64,000 bases of DNA from CAZDRX01 sp964508225 (GTDB lineage Bacteria; Patescibacteriota; Gracilibacteria; Peribacterales; Peribacteraceae). The position numbers and the translations under genes were made by a program. Shown piece after piece: positions 17,634 through 25,255 of the stretch. Under the pieces are notes generated by a model. That model made no database searches, was not told the origin of the DNA, and was given only the letters and a program-made list of their open reading frames with translations. The stretch spans positions 19,951 to 83,950 of the forward strand of contig CAZDRX010000004.1 of assembly GCA_964508225.1 (NCBI GenBank), written 5' to 3'. How positions within the stretch are numbered: the stretch's first letter is position 1; every line of letters begins with the position of its first letter.

Positions 17634-17888
17634 ATGCAACTTCGGGAACCCATACGGTTACTGTCTGGTATCGCACTTGGATTCATGCTTGGCATCATTC
17701 TCTACCAGTCATCGCGCGTCGGAAACGTCGATCTGAGCCGTCTGCGTGGATCGACGACGATCTCTTCATCGTTCTGCACTTCCGGCGGTTGCTCTGCGTC
17801 TTCTGATTGCTCAGGGGGGACATGCAGCTCGGACTCTTCTTCCTCCTCTTCTGACACTGGCTGTTGTGTAGCCGGTGTCTGCACCTAA
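17634..17888 (+). CDS. Small Ser/Cys-rich membrane-anchored surface protein
   Basis: 84 residues from ATG 17634, which follows TACACT (17619-17624) by 9 nt. It has an N-terminal basic segment, one helix (LSGIALGFMLGIILYQSS), then an extracellular tail composed almost only of Ser, Gly, Thr and eight cysteines ending CCVAGVCT. It ends 5 nt before the large Ser-rich gene and has a very similar anchor, so the two look like tandem relatives. The CCV motif recurs four times in the larger protein. Confidence 0.7.
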   Translation: MQLREPIRLLSGIALGFMLGIILYQSSRVGNVDLSRLRGSTTISSSFCTSGGCSASSDCSGGTCSSDSSSSSSDTGCCVAGVCT

Positions 17889-17893
17889 TCCTC

Positions 17894-20749
17894 ATGGACG
17901 CCAAACCTTCCCTCGCACGATTCGGCATCGGAGTCCTCATGGGGCTTGTTGTTGCGATTGTGCTCATCCAGTCGCAGTCCTCAGGGATCAGGAGGGTTCT
18001 TCGCGGAGATGCAACATCGGGACCGTGTGGTGCGTGCACCATTGCATGTACGGGCACGGATGTCTGTGGATGTGATCCGACAGATATGACGAGTCCGATT
18101 TGTATGTCGTGTTCGATCATGGGAACTTGCCCATCTTCCGCACCTCCTTGTACCGCCGGTAACTGCAGTACCTGCGCTGACCCGTGTGCCACATGCACGT
18201 GTAACAACGGAGGAATGGTTGATCCGAACTGTACTGCGGAATGCACGATCTCCTCCGCGTCCTCTTCTTCCACATGCAACGCATGCACGGGCATTGGAAG
18301 CGCGTGCGGATCCGGCACGTCAGGAACTTCCGGTACATCCGGTACGAGCGGTACATCAGGCACGAGCGGTACAAGCGGACCATCCGGCCCGATCGTTCCT
18401 TTCATGATTCCGCCGACGACGACTCCTCCCACCACCACGCCGCCGACGACGACTCCTCCGACGACGACACCTCCCACCACCACGCCTCCTACCACGACCC
18501 CTCCTCCTCCATCTTCGAACGGAAACAGTTCAAATGGAAATAGTTCGAATGGTCCTTCCTCCAACCCCTCGTCGGGTGGTTCGTCGACACCCTCCTCTAA
18601 TCCCTCGTCCGGTGGTTCTTCATCCCCGTCATCCAATGCTTCCTCAGGAGGTTCTTCGAGTCCGTCTTCCACAAGCTCAGGTGGATCTTCGGCATCCTCT
18701 GCATCTTCTGCTTCCTCGCGGAGCTCCTCAGCTTCATCGAGATCTTCGGCCTCATCCGCATCCTCCGTGAGCTCAGCCTCTTCCAGGACTTCTTCAGCCT
18801 CATCCGCATCCTCCGTGAGTTCAGCCTCTTCCAGGACTTCCTCTGCCTCATCGGCATCTTCTGTTTCTTCCACTTCTTCGAGGAGCTCTTCTTCCTCTTC
18901 AAGAAGCTCCTCGAGCTCCTCAAGCAGCTCAAGTAGCAGCTCCTCCAGCCGCTCGAGTTCTTCGTCCTCCTCCACGAGTTCGAGGAGCAGTTCGAGTTCC
19001 TCCAGTTCACGCAGTTCATCCAGCAGCTCGATCATCGTCGACTCCTCTTCCAGCCGGTCGAGCAGTTCTTCGACTTCCTCCACTAGTTCTACGAGCTCAA
19101 GAAGTGGCTCATCGAGCACTTCCAGCACCTCAAGTCGTTCCTCACAAGGCTCAAGCACGAACAGCTCCACGTCTTCCGGATACTGCTGTGTTCTCGCAGG
19201 TTCAGCGCTCACCTGTCTCCAGGGTTCCTGTACGGATTCGCAGCCGATGTGTCAGTCGAAGTGTAACTTTGGCTCATCATCGTCGACGTCCTCCTTCTCC
19301 GGATACTGCTGCGTGACTGTCGGAACGTCGAAGACCTGTCTCAGCGGTCCTTCGTGTACGGATTCGCTCCCCGTCTGTTCGAATAAGTGCGTCGGCGGTT
19401 CATCGTCATCGACGAGCGGATTCAGCTCCAGTCGCTCCTCTGTCACAAGTTCGGCGTCGTCCGGATACTGCTGCGTGTTCCTCGGATCATCCCTCACCTG
19501 TCTCCCGGGATCCTGTCAGGATTCACAGCCGGTGTGTCAGGCGAAGTGTAACTTCAATTCCTCTTCCTCACGCAGCGGACAGAGCAGCTCCAGCCCCGGA
19601 TACTGTTGTGTGACGGTCGGCACGACCAAATCCTGTCTCAGCGGTCCTTCGTGCACGGATTCACTTCCGCTCTGTTCCACGAAGTGTTTTGGTTCCAGCG
19701 CTTCCTCTTCCAGCAGGTCAGGTGGTTCCAGCTCCTCCACATCCTTCCGCTTCAGCTCATCCACGAATAGCTCGTACTCCTTCTCTTACTCGTCATCCCG
19801 CTACTCCTCGAACGGATCCACCTCGAGCCTGTACTCCAGCGGCTACTACTCGAGCGGTTACTACTCCAGTGGCCTGTACTCCAGCGGTTACTATTCCAGC
19901 AACATCGTCGTCTTCGGCTCCTCTTCAGGATTCAACTCGTCCTACCCGTATGAGTTCTGCGGTGACGGTCTCAAGCAGACGCGTGAGCAGTGTGACGATG
20001 GCAGCCGCAACGGTCAGATCAATGATCCGTGCAGCGTCACGTGCCAGCTTGTCTATCTCTCCACCTGCGGTAACGGCACGATCGATCCGGGTGAGGAATG
20101 TGACAACGGCACAGGAAACAATGGAAGACTCACCGATTCCTGCACCCTCCTCTGCAAGAACAAGAATGGTTCCTGCGGTGACGGCTCCGTGCAGTCCGCC
20201 TTGGGTGAGCAGTGTGACGACGGCAACCAGATCGACAACGATGACTGTTCCAATGTGTGTACGTGGTCCAGGCTCACGGATTGTGGCGACGGTGTCGTCC
20301 AGTCCGACTTCGAGCAGTGTGATGCCGGTGTGCGCAACGGCGACTATCCCGGATCTCCGTGTCACTCGAACTGTGTGAACCCGTACTGCGGCGACGGCAT
20401 CAGGGACATCAACGAAGAGTGTGACGATCGCAACAACATCGACGGCGATAACTGCACAGCCGTCTGTACGAATGAGAACCCGGCTGCGCCGCTTCTCGCC
20501 GGAAACCTCGTGAATCCGTATAACTCGGGTAACGGTTCCAATGTCTCCTATAACCAGTTGCCGAACGGGCAGTTCGCCAACCCGAATAACCTCGGCGGCT
20601 TCAATGCCAACGGCCAGAATCCTCAGTACTACGGCAACATCCCGACACCGGCCCGCACGCCGACAGGTCCGGGACTCGTCATCTTCCTCGCCTCAGGCGC
20701 AGCTGCAGGTGTCGGAGTGGTACGCAGAAGGTTCCTCAAGAAGATCTAA
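17894..20749 (+). CDS. Large modular Ser/Thr-rich, cysteine-repeat surface protein
   Basis: 951 residues from ATG 17894. Order: anchor helix (about 8-30); Cys-rich region (about 40-135); Thr-Ser-Gly triplets (about 140-165); Pro-Pro-Thr-Thr-Thr repeats (about 172-205); an almost pure serine tract (about 222-425); four cysteine modules beginning SGYCCV (near 428, 468, 521, 568), alternating two subtypes and separated by Ser linkers; a Tyr-Ser-Gly tract (about 626-675); four to five DUF4215-type Cys-rich repeats with CGDG and EQCDDG (about 685-865); a linker; and a C-terminal helix with RRRFLKKI. Likely an extended, possibly glycosylated surface fibre. There is no LPXTG motif. Confidence 0.85.
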   Translation: MDAKPSLARFGIGVLMGLVVAIVLIQSQSSGIRRVLRGDATSGPCGACTIACTGTDVCGCDPTDMTSPICMSCSIMGTCPSSAPPCTAGNCSTCADPCATCTCNNGGMVDPNCTAECTISSASSSSTCNACTGIGSACGSGTSGTSGTSGTSGTSGTSGTSGPSGPIVPFMIPPTTTPPTTTPPTTTPPTTTPPTTTPPTTTPPPPSSNGNSSNGNSSNGPSSNPSSGGSSTPSSNPSSGGSSSPSSNASSGGSSSPSSTSSGGSSASSASSASSRSSSASSRSSASSASSVSSASSRTSSASSASSVSSASSRTSSASSASSVSSTSSRSSSSSSRSSSSSSSSSSSSSSSRSSSSSSSTSSRSSSSSSSSRSSSSSSIIVDSSSSRSSSSSTSSTSSTSSRSGSSSTSSTSSRSSQGSSTNSSTSSGYCCVLAGSALTCLQGSCTDSQPMCQSKCNFGSSSSTSSFSGYCCVTVGTSKTCLSGPSCTDSLPVCSNKCVGGSSSSTSGFSSSRSSVTSSASSGYCCVFLGSSLTCLPGSCQDSQPVCQAKCNFNSSSSRSGQSSSSPGYCCVTVGTTKSCLSGPSCTDSLPLCSTKCFGSSASSSSRSGGSSSSTSFRFSSSTNSSYSFSYSSSRYSSNGSTSSLYSSGYYSSGYYSSGLYSSGYYSSNIVVFGSSSGFNSSYPYEFCGDGLKQTREQCDDGSRNGQINDPCSVTCQLVYLSTCGNGTIDPGEECDNGTGNNGRLTDSCTLLCKNKNGSCGDGSVQSALGEQCDDGNQIDNDDCSNVCTWSRLTDCGDGVVQSDFEQCDAGVRNGDYPGSPCHSNCVNPYCGDGIRDINEECDDRNNIDGDNCTAVCTNENPAAPLLAGNLVNPYNSGNGSNVSYNQLPNGQFANPNNLGGFNANGQNPQYYGNIPTPARTPTGPGLVIFLASGAAAGVGVVRRRFLKKI

Positions 20750-20769
20750 GCTTCCGGTTACACAATCCA

Positions 20770-20806
20770 AAAGGCCCTTCGGACAAGGAGGGCTTTTTCT
20801 TTTCCC
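20770..20806 (+). terminator. Rho-independent terminator after the Ser-rich surface protein
   Basis: AAAG-(G)-CCCTT pairs with AA-GGA-GGGCTTT with small bulges, followed by a T-rich tail (TTTTTCTTTT). It lies 20 nt after the stop of the 951-residue protein and before the oppositely oriented tRNA-Arg. Confidence 0.6.
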
Positions 20807-20812
20807 GTTGAT

Positions 20813-20888
20813 TGGTACCCCCGGCAGGAATCGAACCTGCGACCAAAAGGTTAGAAACCTTCTGCTCTATCCACTGAGCTACGGGGGC
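20813..20888 (-). tRNA. tRNA-Arg(UCU)
   Basis: 76 nt with encoded CCA. Acceptor GCCCCCG/CGGGGGT, D-arm GTAGCTCAGTGG, anticodon loop TTTCTAA (UCU), T-arm GGTTCGATTCC. A TACTCT box lies 11 nt upstream of the 5' end. The first 18 nt plus 5 nt of flank recur at 20965-20987, next to a hairpin. Confidence 0.96.
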
Positions 20889-20942
20889 GGACGTGTATGA
20901 GAGTAATCTGTCTCCAAGGAACGAGCACCCCCTTTTATTTGT

Positions 20943-20962
20943 ATGGCTTGCGTGCAAGCCAT
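20943..20962. repeat. Hairpin between tRNA-Arg and its 5' partial copy (locus A)
   Basis: ATGGCTTGC-GT-GCAAGCCAT, 9-bp arms. It sits two bases from the partial tRNA copy, the same arrangement seen at 41689-41705 and 56058-56074. There is no T-run, so it is not a standard terminator. Confidence 0.8.
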
Positions 20963-20964
20963 GG

Positions 20965-20987
20965 CCACTGAGCTACGGGGGCGGACG
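20965..20987 (-). repeat. Partial copy of the tRNA-Arg 5' end (locus A)
   Basis: 23 bp identical to 20871-20893. It contains the 5' acceptor strand and D-arm up to the D-loop GG, plus 5 nt of 5' flank, in the same orientation as tRNA-Arg and 94 bp upstream of it in the transcribed direction. It lacks all other tRNA parts, so it is not a functional tRNA. Confidence 0.9.
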
Positions 20988-21075
20988 CGTCTCCTGAGTA
21001 TTATAGCTTTTTTCCGCATTCTTTTCACCTCCGCACCCGGTCTTCCTGCTTCGGAACCATGGTATCATCGCCATG

Positions 21076-21540
21076 ATGAATACCCCCGTACTGATCCCCG
21101 GAGAGACCGATGAACAGCGCGATATCCGTATCAATAAGGACACCGCTGCCTTCAGTTACCTCTGGATCATGTCGGTCTTCATTTACTTTTCGAAGAAGGA
21201 TTCCAAATTCGTTCGTTACCACAGCCGGCAGGGGATTGTGCTCTTCCTCCTCAGCATTCCGCTCTCGATGATTCCGTATCTCGGCAGGTTCTTCCTCTTC
21301 CTCGTGGTGGCCGGCATGCTCCTCGGTTTCGTGCATGCGGCGCAGGGCAAGTACGCCGACGTTCCGTTTGCCGGTGATCTCGCCAAGGGTGACATCAAAC
21401 CTGCCGATCTCTGGCACTCCACCATCAAGTCGCTCCGCAAGGCACTCGACATGCTCGAGGGCCTGATCAAGAAGCCCGAGCCGAAGAAGGAGGCCCCCAA
21501 GGAGAGCATGGACAGCACGCCGAAACCTCCGGTACCCTAA
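21076..21540 (+). CDS. DUF4870-family membrane protein
   Basis: 154 residues from the second of two adjacent ATGs (21073, 21076). The extended -10 box TGG-TATCAT (63-68 of this stretch, ending 21068) is 7 nt from 21076. DUF4870 proteins are small multi-helix membrane proteins of unknown function. The hallmark KFVRYHSRQGIVLFLLSI is present, with an earlier helix AAFSYLWIMSVFIYF and a third at FLLFLV-like positions 80-95. The tail is charged and Pro/Lys-rich. It ends 10 nt before pyrH. Confidence 0.75.
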   Translation: MNTPVLIPGETDEQRDIRINKDTAAFSYLWIMSVFIYFSKKDSKFVRYHSRQGIVLFLLSIPLSMIPYLGRFFLFLVVAGMLLGFVHAAQGKYADVPFAGDLAKGDIKPADLWHSTIKSLRKALDMLEGLIKKPEPKKEAPKESMDSTPKPPVP

Positions 21541-21550
21541 GCTCCGACCT

Positions 21551-22261
21551 ATGAAATACAACCGCGTACTCCTCAAGATCTCCGGTGAAGCGCTCGCCAG
21601 TGGTTTCGGTTTCGACTACGACAAANNNNNNNNNNTGCATGATATCGCAGGACAGGTGGTTTCCGTCTGGGAGAAGGGGATTCAGGTCGTCATCGTCATC
21701 GGTGCCGGCAATATCTGGCGTTATCGTGATACGACGGAGAGCGGGATTGAGCGTACGGCGAGCGACGCCATGGGCATGCTTGCCACCATCATGAACGCCG
21801 TTGCCCTCCAGTCGGCCATCGAGAAGCTCGGTGCCGCCACGCGCGTCTGTTCGGCCATCAACGTTCCGCAGCTTGCCGAGCCGTACCTCAGGCGCAGGGC
21901 TTCGAGGCATCTCGAGAAGAAGCGCATTGTCATCTGCGCGGGAGGCACGGGAAATCCCTACTTCACCACGGACTCCGCTGCGGCACTCCGTGCTCTGGAA
22001 CTCAGTTGCGACGTCATTCTGAAGGCATCGAACGTCGACGGCATCTATGACAAAGACCCGAACAAGTTCAAAAATGCCAAAAAGTACGAGACGCTGACGT
22101 TCCAGAAGGCCATTGAGAAGAACCTGAAGGTGCTCGACCAGTCGGCATTCAGCCTCTGCCGCGAGCAGAACCTTCCGATCATCGTGTTCAACTTCGCCGC
22201 CAAGAACGGTCTGGAGGACGCTGCAACGGGCAAGAAGATCGGAACGCTCGTCATGGATTGA
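21551..22261 (+). CDS. pyrH: UMP kinase PyrH (contains a 10-N gap)
   Basis: 236 codons as written. Phosphorylates UMP to UDP with ATP, as a hexamer. Motifs: YNRVLLKISGEAL, GIQVVIVIGAGNIWRY, the DAMGMLATIMNAVALQSAIE helix, ICAGGTGNPYFTTDSAAALRA and LKASNVDGIYDKDP. The N run 21626-21635 falls after FDYD-K. The frame continues correctly across it, so the gap size is consistent with coding. This is an assembly gap rather than a lesion. It probably shares a transcript with the DUF4870 gene. Confidence 0.95.
   Translation: MKYNRVLLKISGEALASGFGFDYDKXXXXHDIAGQVVSVWEKGIQVVIVIGAGNIWRYRDTTESGIERTASDAMGMLATIMNAVALQSAIEKLGAATRVCSAINVPQLAEPYLRRRASRHLEKKRIVICAGGTGNPYFTTDSAAALRALELSCDVILKASNVDGIYDKDPNKFKNAKKYETLTFQKAIEKNLKVLDQSAFSLCREQNLPIIVFNFAAKNGLEDAATGKKIGTLVMD
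21626..21635. other. Assembly gap (10 N) inside pyrH
   Basis: Ten N placed in the region encoding the loop after the first beta strand. The reading frame is preserved on both sides. Confidence 0.98.
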
Positions 22262-22291
22262 GGCTGACCCTGCGTGTGGTAGGATTGGGTC

Positions 22292-22834
22292 ATGTCTCAC
22301 CCCTCCCTCGAACTCTTTGAAGCAAGCGAGAAGAAGACGCTTGAGCATCTTCACAATGAATTTGCCAAGCTGCAGACCGGACGCGCCAACGCCGCTCTCG
22401 TGGAGACTATCACCGTCGAAGCCTACGGTCAGCGCATGGAGATCAAGGCTGTCGCGAGCATCTCTGTGCAGGATGCGAGGTCCATGATCATCCAGCCGTG
22501 GGACAAGTCCGTACTCTCCGCGGTCGAGAAGGCCATCCAGATCGCGAATATCGGGGTGAACCCCGTCAATGACGGCATCGCCGTGCGTCTCAACTTCCCC
22601 CCGATGACGGAGGAGCGCCGTACGCAGATCACGAAGCTGGTTCATCAGCTTGCAGAAGCCGCCAAAATTTCCATCCGTCAGGAGCGTCAGAAGTCGAATG
22701 ACCTCATCAAGGAGGTCGCCGATGAGAATGAGAAGGATCGGCTCACGAAGGAGCTCCAGAAGCACGTGGACGATGCGAACAAGAAGATCGAGGACAGTGC
22801 CAAGAAGAAGGAGCAGGAGGTCATGACGATCTAG
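22292..22834 (+). CDS. frr: Ribosome recycling factor
   Basis: 180 residues. Splits post-termination ribosomes with EF-G. Typical features: LHNEFAKLQTGRANAALVE near the N-terminus, QDARSMIIQPWDKS, AIQIANIGVNPVNDG, LNFPPMTEERRTQITKLVHQ split across the hinge, and a long charged C-terminal helix. A TAGGAT box ends 6 nt before the ATG, giving it its own leaderless promoter candidate within the pyrH-frr pair. Confidence 0.97.
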   Translation: MSHPSLELFEASEKKTLEHLHNEFAKLQTGRANAALVETITVEAYGQRMEIKAVASISVQDARSMIIQPWDKSVLSAVEKAIQIANIGVNPVNDGIAVRLNFPPMTEERRTQITKLVHQLAEAAKISIRQERQKSNDLIKEVADENEKDRLTKELQKHVDDANKKIEDSAKKKEQEVMTI

Positions 22835-22857
22835 AGGTTCCGTAGTATCATCCGCCC

Positions 22858-24102
22858 ATGAAGAAAAAGCCTCTCTTCGCCATCCCCAGCTTCCCCGGCA
22901 GCAACGGTGAAGTGGACAATCTGCGTGTCCTGAAGCGTTGCGGCTTCGATTGCTTCGTCTTCCGCTGGAATGACTCGCTCGAGCGGCTGAAGGATGTGGA
23001 CGGGTACTTCTTCGGTGCAGGATTCAGCTACGAGGATCGCGGACGTTCCGGCATGGTGGCCGCGCGCGACCCGCTCTTCGATTTCATGCGCAAGGAAGCC
23101 GAGAAGGGAAAGGTGGTCGTCGGCAATTGCAACGGCGCGCAGGTACTCGTCGAGAGCGGCCTCATTCCGCTCGGAGACGGGCTTCGCATGTGCCTCGCGA
23201 GGAATGCCATCCGCGAGAGCGGTGCGTGGAAATCCCCCGGATTCCTCAATGAGTGGGTCTGGATCACTCCTGCGTGCGCTACGGATCGTTGTGCGACCTC
23301 CAACTGGACGGGCGCCATGCACATCCCCATCGCGCACGGAGAGGGGCGTTTCGTCACACGTGACAAGGATCTCATCCAGGAACTCGAGAAGAGCGGTCAG
23401 GTTGCATTCAGATACTGCGATGAGCACGGGAAGACCTCCGCGGATGCTCCGGTCACCCCCAATGGCTCTACGGGTGGAATCGCAGGCATCTGTAACAAGG
23501 AAGGCAACGTCGTCGGTCTCATGCCGCACCCCGAGCGTACGCAACTCGGCGACCGGTATTTCATTTCCGTCCGCGAGTGGGTCGAGTCCAGAAAGCTCAC
23601 GAAGGCGGCCGTCCGCAAGGCGGCATCGGCGGCCATGACGCTCAAGCCGAGAGCAGCCATGAACATCGAGCTCTTCATCGACACGATCATCACGAACAAC
23701 GAGGAGCGCACCGTCGAGCAGGCGGCACGCAGGGTTGCAGGCGCTCTCCGGCTCAAGCAGTACCGCTACGTCGGACTGAAGGAGGATCGTTCCAAGGAAC
23801 TCCTCTCTTCGCTCTCGTTTTTCAACCCACACAAGGAGATCGCCTATCTCCGCACGGGTGGTGAGTTTCTCAGGTGGAATCCCGACCGCAAGAAGTTTGA
23901 AAAGGCACCTCACCCCGTACTGAAGGGTCTTTCCTTGCTTCGCAGAGACGAGCCGGATACCACCGGAGCTTCACTCGGCGGGGGTTCGGAGACGGGCATC
24001 TGCTACGACTGCCGCGACATCGAGCCGAAGGAAGTGCTCACGTCCGATGTCTGCGAAGTCTTCTGCAACCCGCACTCCAGCACGCTTGAGCGTATTTCAT
24101 GA
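22858..24102 (+). CDS. purQ: Phosphoribosylformylglycinamidine synthase, glutaminase subunit PurQ with C-terminal extension
   Basis: 414 residues. The first 250 or so form a class-I glutamine amidotransferase: IPSFPGSNGEVDN, nucleophile Cys91 in GNCNGAQVL, the PurQ-type arginine/asparagine region LARNAIRESG, and the His/Glu pair in LMPHPERTQ. It supplies ammonia to PurL, which is encoded at 59192-61660. Residues about 260-414 are an extra region (IELFIDTIITNNEERTVEQ onward) that standard PurQ lacks. Its role is unclear, and PurS-like help in complex assembly is one possibility. TATCAT sits 6 nt before the ATG. The stop overlaps the next ATG (ATGA). Confidence 0.88.
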   Translation: MKKKPLFAIPSFPGSNGEVDNLRVLKRCGFDCFVFRWNDSLERLKDVDGYFFGAGFSYEDRGRSGMVAARDPLFDFMRKEAEKGKVVVGNCNGAQVLVESGLIPLGDGLRMCLARNAIRESGAWKSPGFLNEWVWITPACATDRCATSNWTGAMHIPIAHGEGRFVTRDKDLIQELEKSGQVAFRYCDEHGKTSADAPVTPNGSTGGIAGICNKEGNVVGLMPHPERTQLGDRYFISVREWVESRKLTKAAVRKAASAAMTLKPRAAMNIELFIDTIITNNEERTVEQAARRVAGALRLKQYRYVGLKEDRSKELLSSLSFFNPHKEIAYLRTGGEFLRWNPDRKKFEKAPHPVLKGLSLLRRDEPDTTGASLGGGSETGICYDCRDIEPKEVLTSDVCEVFCNPHSSTLERIS

Positions 24103-24561
24103 CGAGCAGACCGATCGTCCTCGTCGCCCACAATATCCGTTCCCTCTGGAACATCGNNNNNNNNNNTCCGCTCGGCAGACGCATTCGATGTCTCGCATGT
24201 CCATCTGACGGGCTACACAGCGGCTCCGCCGCGCACGGAGATCACCAAGACTGCGCTCGGTGCCGACGGCTGGATTCCGTGGTCCAAGGATGCGGATCCG
24301 CTCGCGGTGATCCGCGCCCGCAGGAAGGAGGGCTTTTCGATTGTCTCGCTTGAGATTGCCTCACGGAGTGTCCCGATCACGGATCATCGGCCCGAAGGCC
24401 CCGTCTGCATCGTCGTCGGGCATGAAATTCTCGGCGTTTCCGCAGAGATACAGGCCGAGAGCGATGCCATCGTGCACATTCCGATGCTCGGAAAGAAGCA
24501 GTCACTCAATGTCTCGGTAGCCGCCGGAATCGCACTCTTTCACTACCGTGACGGTATTTGA
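24099..24561 (+). CDS. SpoU/TrmH-family RNA 2'-O-methyltransferase (interrupted by a 10-N gap)
   Basis: About 153 residues. SAM-dependent ribose methylation of tRNA or rRNA via a trefoil-knot fold. Motif 1 begins VLVAHNIRSLWNI, is cut by the gap, and resumes as RSADAFDVSHVHLTGY. Motif 2 is VVGHEILGVSAE. Motif 3 is IPMLGKKQSLNVSVAAGIAL. With exactly 10 N the downstream part is out of frame. A true gap of 9 nt would give NIGxxFRSADAF, the standard family sequence. I therefore treat it as one intact gene, not a pseudogene. ATG overlaps the purQ stop. Confidence 0.85.
24157..24166. other. Assembly gap (10 N) inside the SpoU methylase gene
   Basis: Ten N. The frame before and after the gap differs by one base, so the true missing length is probably 9 (or another multiple of three). 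Confidence 0.95.
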
Positions 24562-24608
24562 GGAACCTCCGGAGTGTGGTACACTCATACAGATTTTCCT
24601 CCCGTTTT

Positions 24609-25247
24609 ATGGCTGACCCGACCCAAGGAAACCCACCGAAGCCCGGAGACCCCGTTCCGGACGGAGGCCTCGATCCGACACAGGTATTCGGTTCACCGCC
24701 GCCCCCGCCCAGACAGCAGGCTGCCGGAGGCGCAGGAGCTGCACAGGGAGATGGCGCAGCTGCCCCCGTGCAGGACACGAGCCCGCCGCCCCCGCCCGTT
24801 GGCACTGCGGCCACAAAGGAAGCAGGCTTCGACGATGAAGATATCCGGATTCTCGGAGAGGTCGGTACCTATCGCTTCGGAACCGTGATGGCCGATCTCA
24901 CGAACGAGAATGTGGTCATTCCGCCGCATGCGGAGACAAACTTTGACGAGCAGAAATTCCTTTTGCTCCTGCGTGGTTCCATCTCGCTCACGCGCGATGA
25001 GAAGTGGCGCATCATTCAGGCAATCCCCAAGCTCAGTCAGTTCCAGATCGATGAACTCCAGAAGATCCTCGAGGAGGAGCGCTTCAAGTTCAGTCAGCTT
25101 TCGCCCAAGCATCTGAAGCACCTCATGCAGCTTGAGCGTAAGCACAGCGAAGACTGGAAGGATCTGCAGTCGATGTATGTCCAGAATGCCGCCAAGCAGA
25201 AGGAGGAGTCGCAGGCGGACGAAATCAGGAAACAGCTCGGTCTGTAG
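24609..25247 (+). CDS. Hypothetical protein with Pro-rich N-terminus and helical C-terminus
   Basis: 212 residues from ATG 24609. The first 70 are low-complexity Pro/Gly/Ala (DPTQGNPPKPGDPVPDG, several Pro runs). The remainder is soluble and helical with strong charge (LQKILEEERFKFSQLSPKH, LMQLERKHSEDWKDLQ) and no cysteine. The central part (LLLLRGSISLTRDEKWRII) resembles a small helical bundle. No signal peptide. No known family recognised. The in-frame ATG at 24558 is less likely because a TACACT box and the spacer lie after it. Confidence 0.6.
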   Translation: MADPTQGNPPKPGDPVPDGGLDPTQVFGSPPPPPRQQAAGGAGAAQGDGAAAPVQDTSPPPPPVGTAATKEAGFDDEDIRILGEVGTYRFGTVMADLTNENVVIPPHAETNFDEQKFLLLLRGSISLTRDEKWRIIQAIPKLSQFQIDELQKILEEERFKFSQLSPKHLKHLMQLERKHSEDWKDLQSMYVQNAAKQKEESQADEIRKQLGL

Positions 25248-25255
25248 ATTGACGG

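Noticed and set aside
18310..18510. Short tandem repeats resembling a repeat array
   Set aside because: These are codon-level repeats (Thr-Ser-Gly, Pro-Thr-Thr) inside a continuous reading frame. There are no unique spacers of CRISPR length and no cas genes.
17695..19212. Long antisense ORF (505 codons, Glu/Leu-rich)
   Set aside because: It mirrors the serine codons of the surface-protein gene. Glu/Leu repetition is exactly what TCC/AGC/TCT runs give on the other strand. No promoter or start context.
20640..20749. Sortase (LPXTG) anchor at the end of the large surface protein
   Set aside because: There is a C-terminal helix and basic tail, but no LPXTG-like motif precedes it. It may simply be a second membrane anchor.
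20926..20981. Complete tRNA-like RNA at locus A formed by CCCCC/GGGGG pairing
   Set aside because: The complementary stretch exists only at locus A. Loci B and C do not have it, so it is probably chance.
20965..20987. Second tRNA-Arg (likewise second Phe and Ile genes at 41710 and 56079)
   Set aside because: Only the first 17-20 nt of each tRNA are present. Anticodon arm, T-arm and 3' acceptor strand are absent.
24099..24561. SpoU methylase as a pseudogene
   Set aside because: The only disruption is the N gap. All motifs on both sides are intact.
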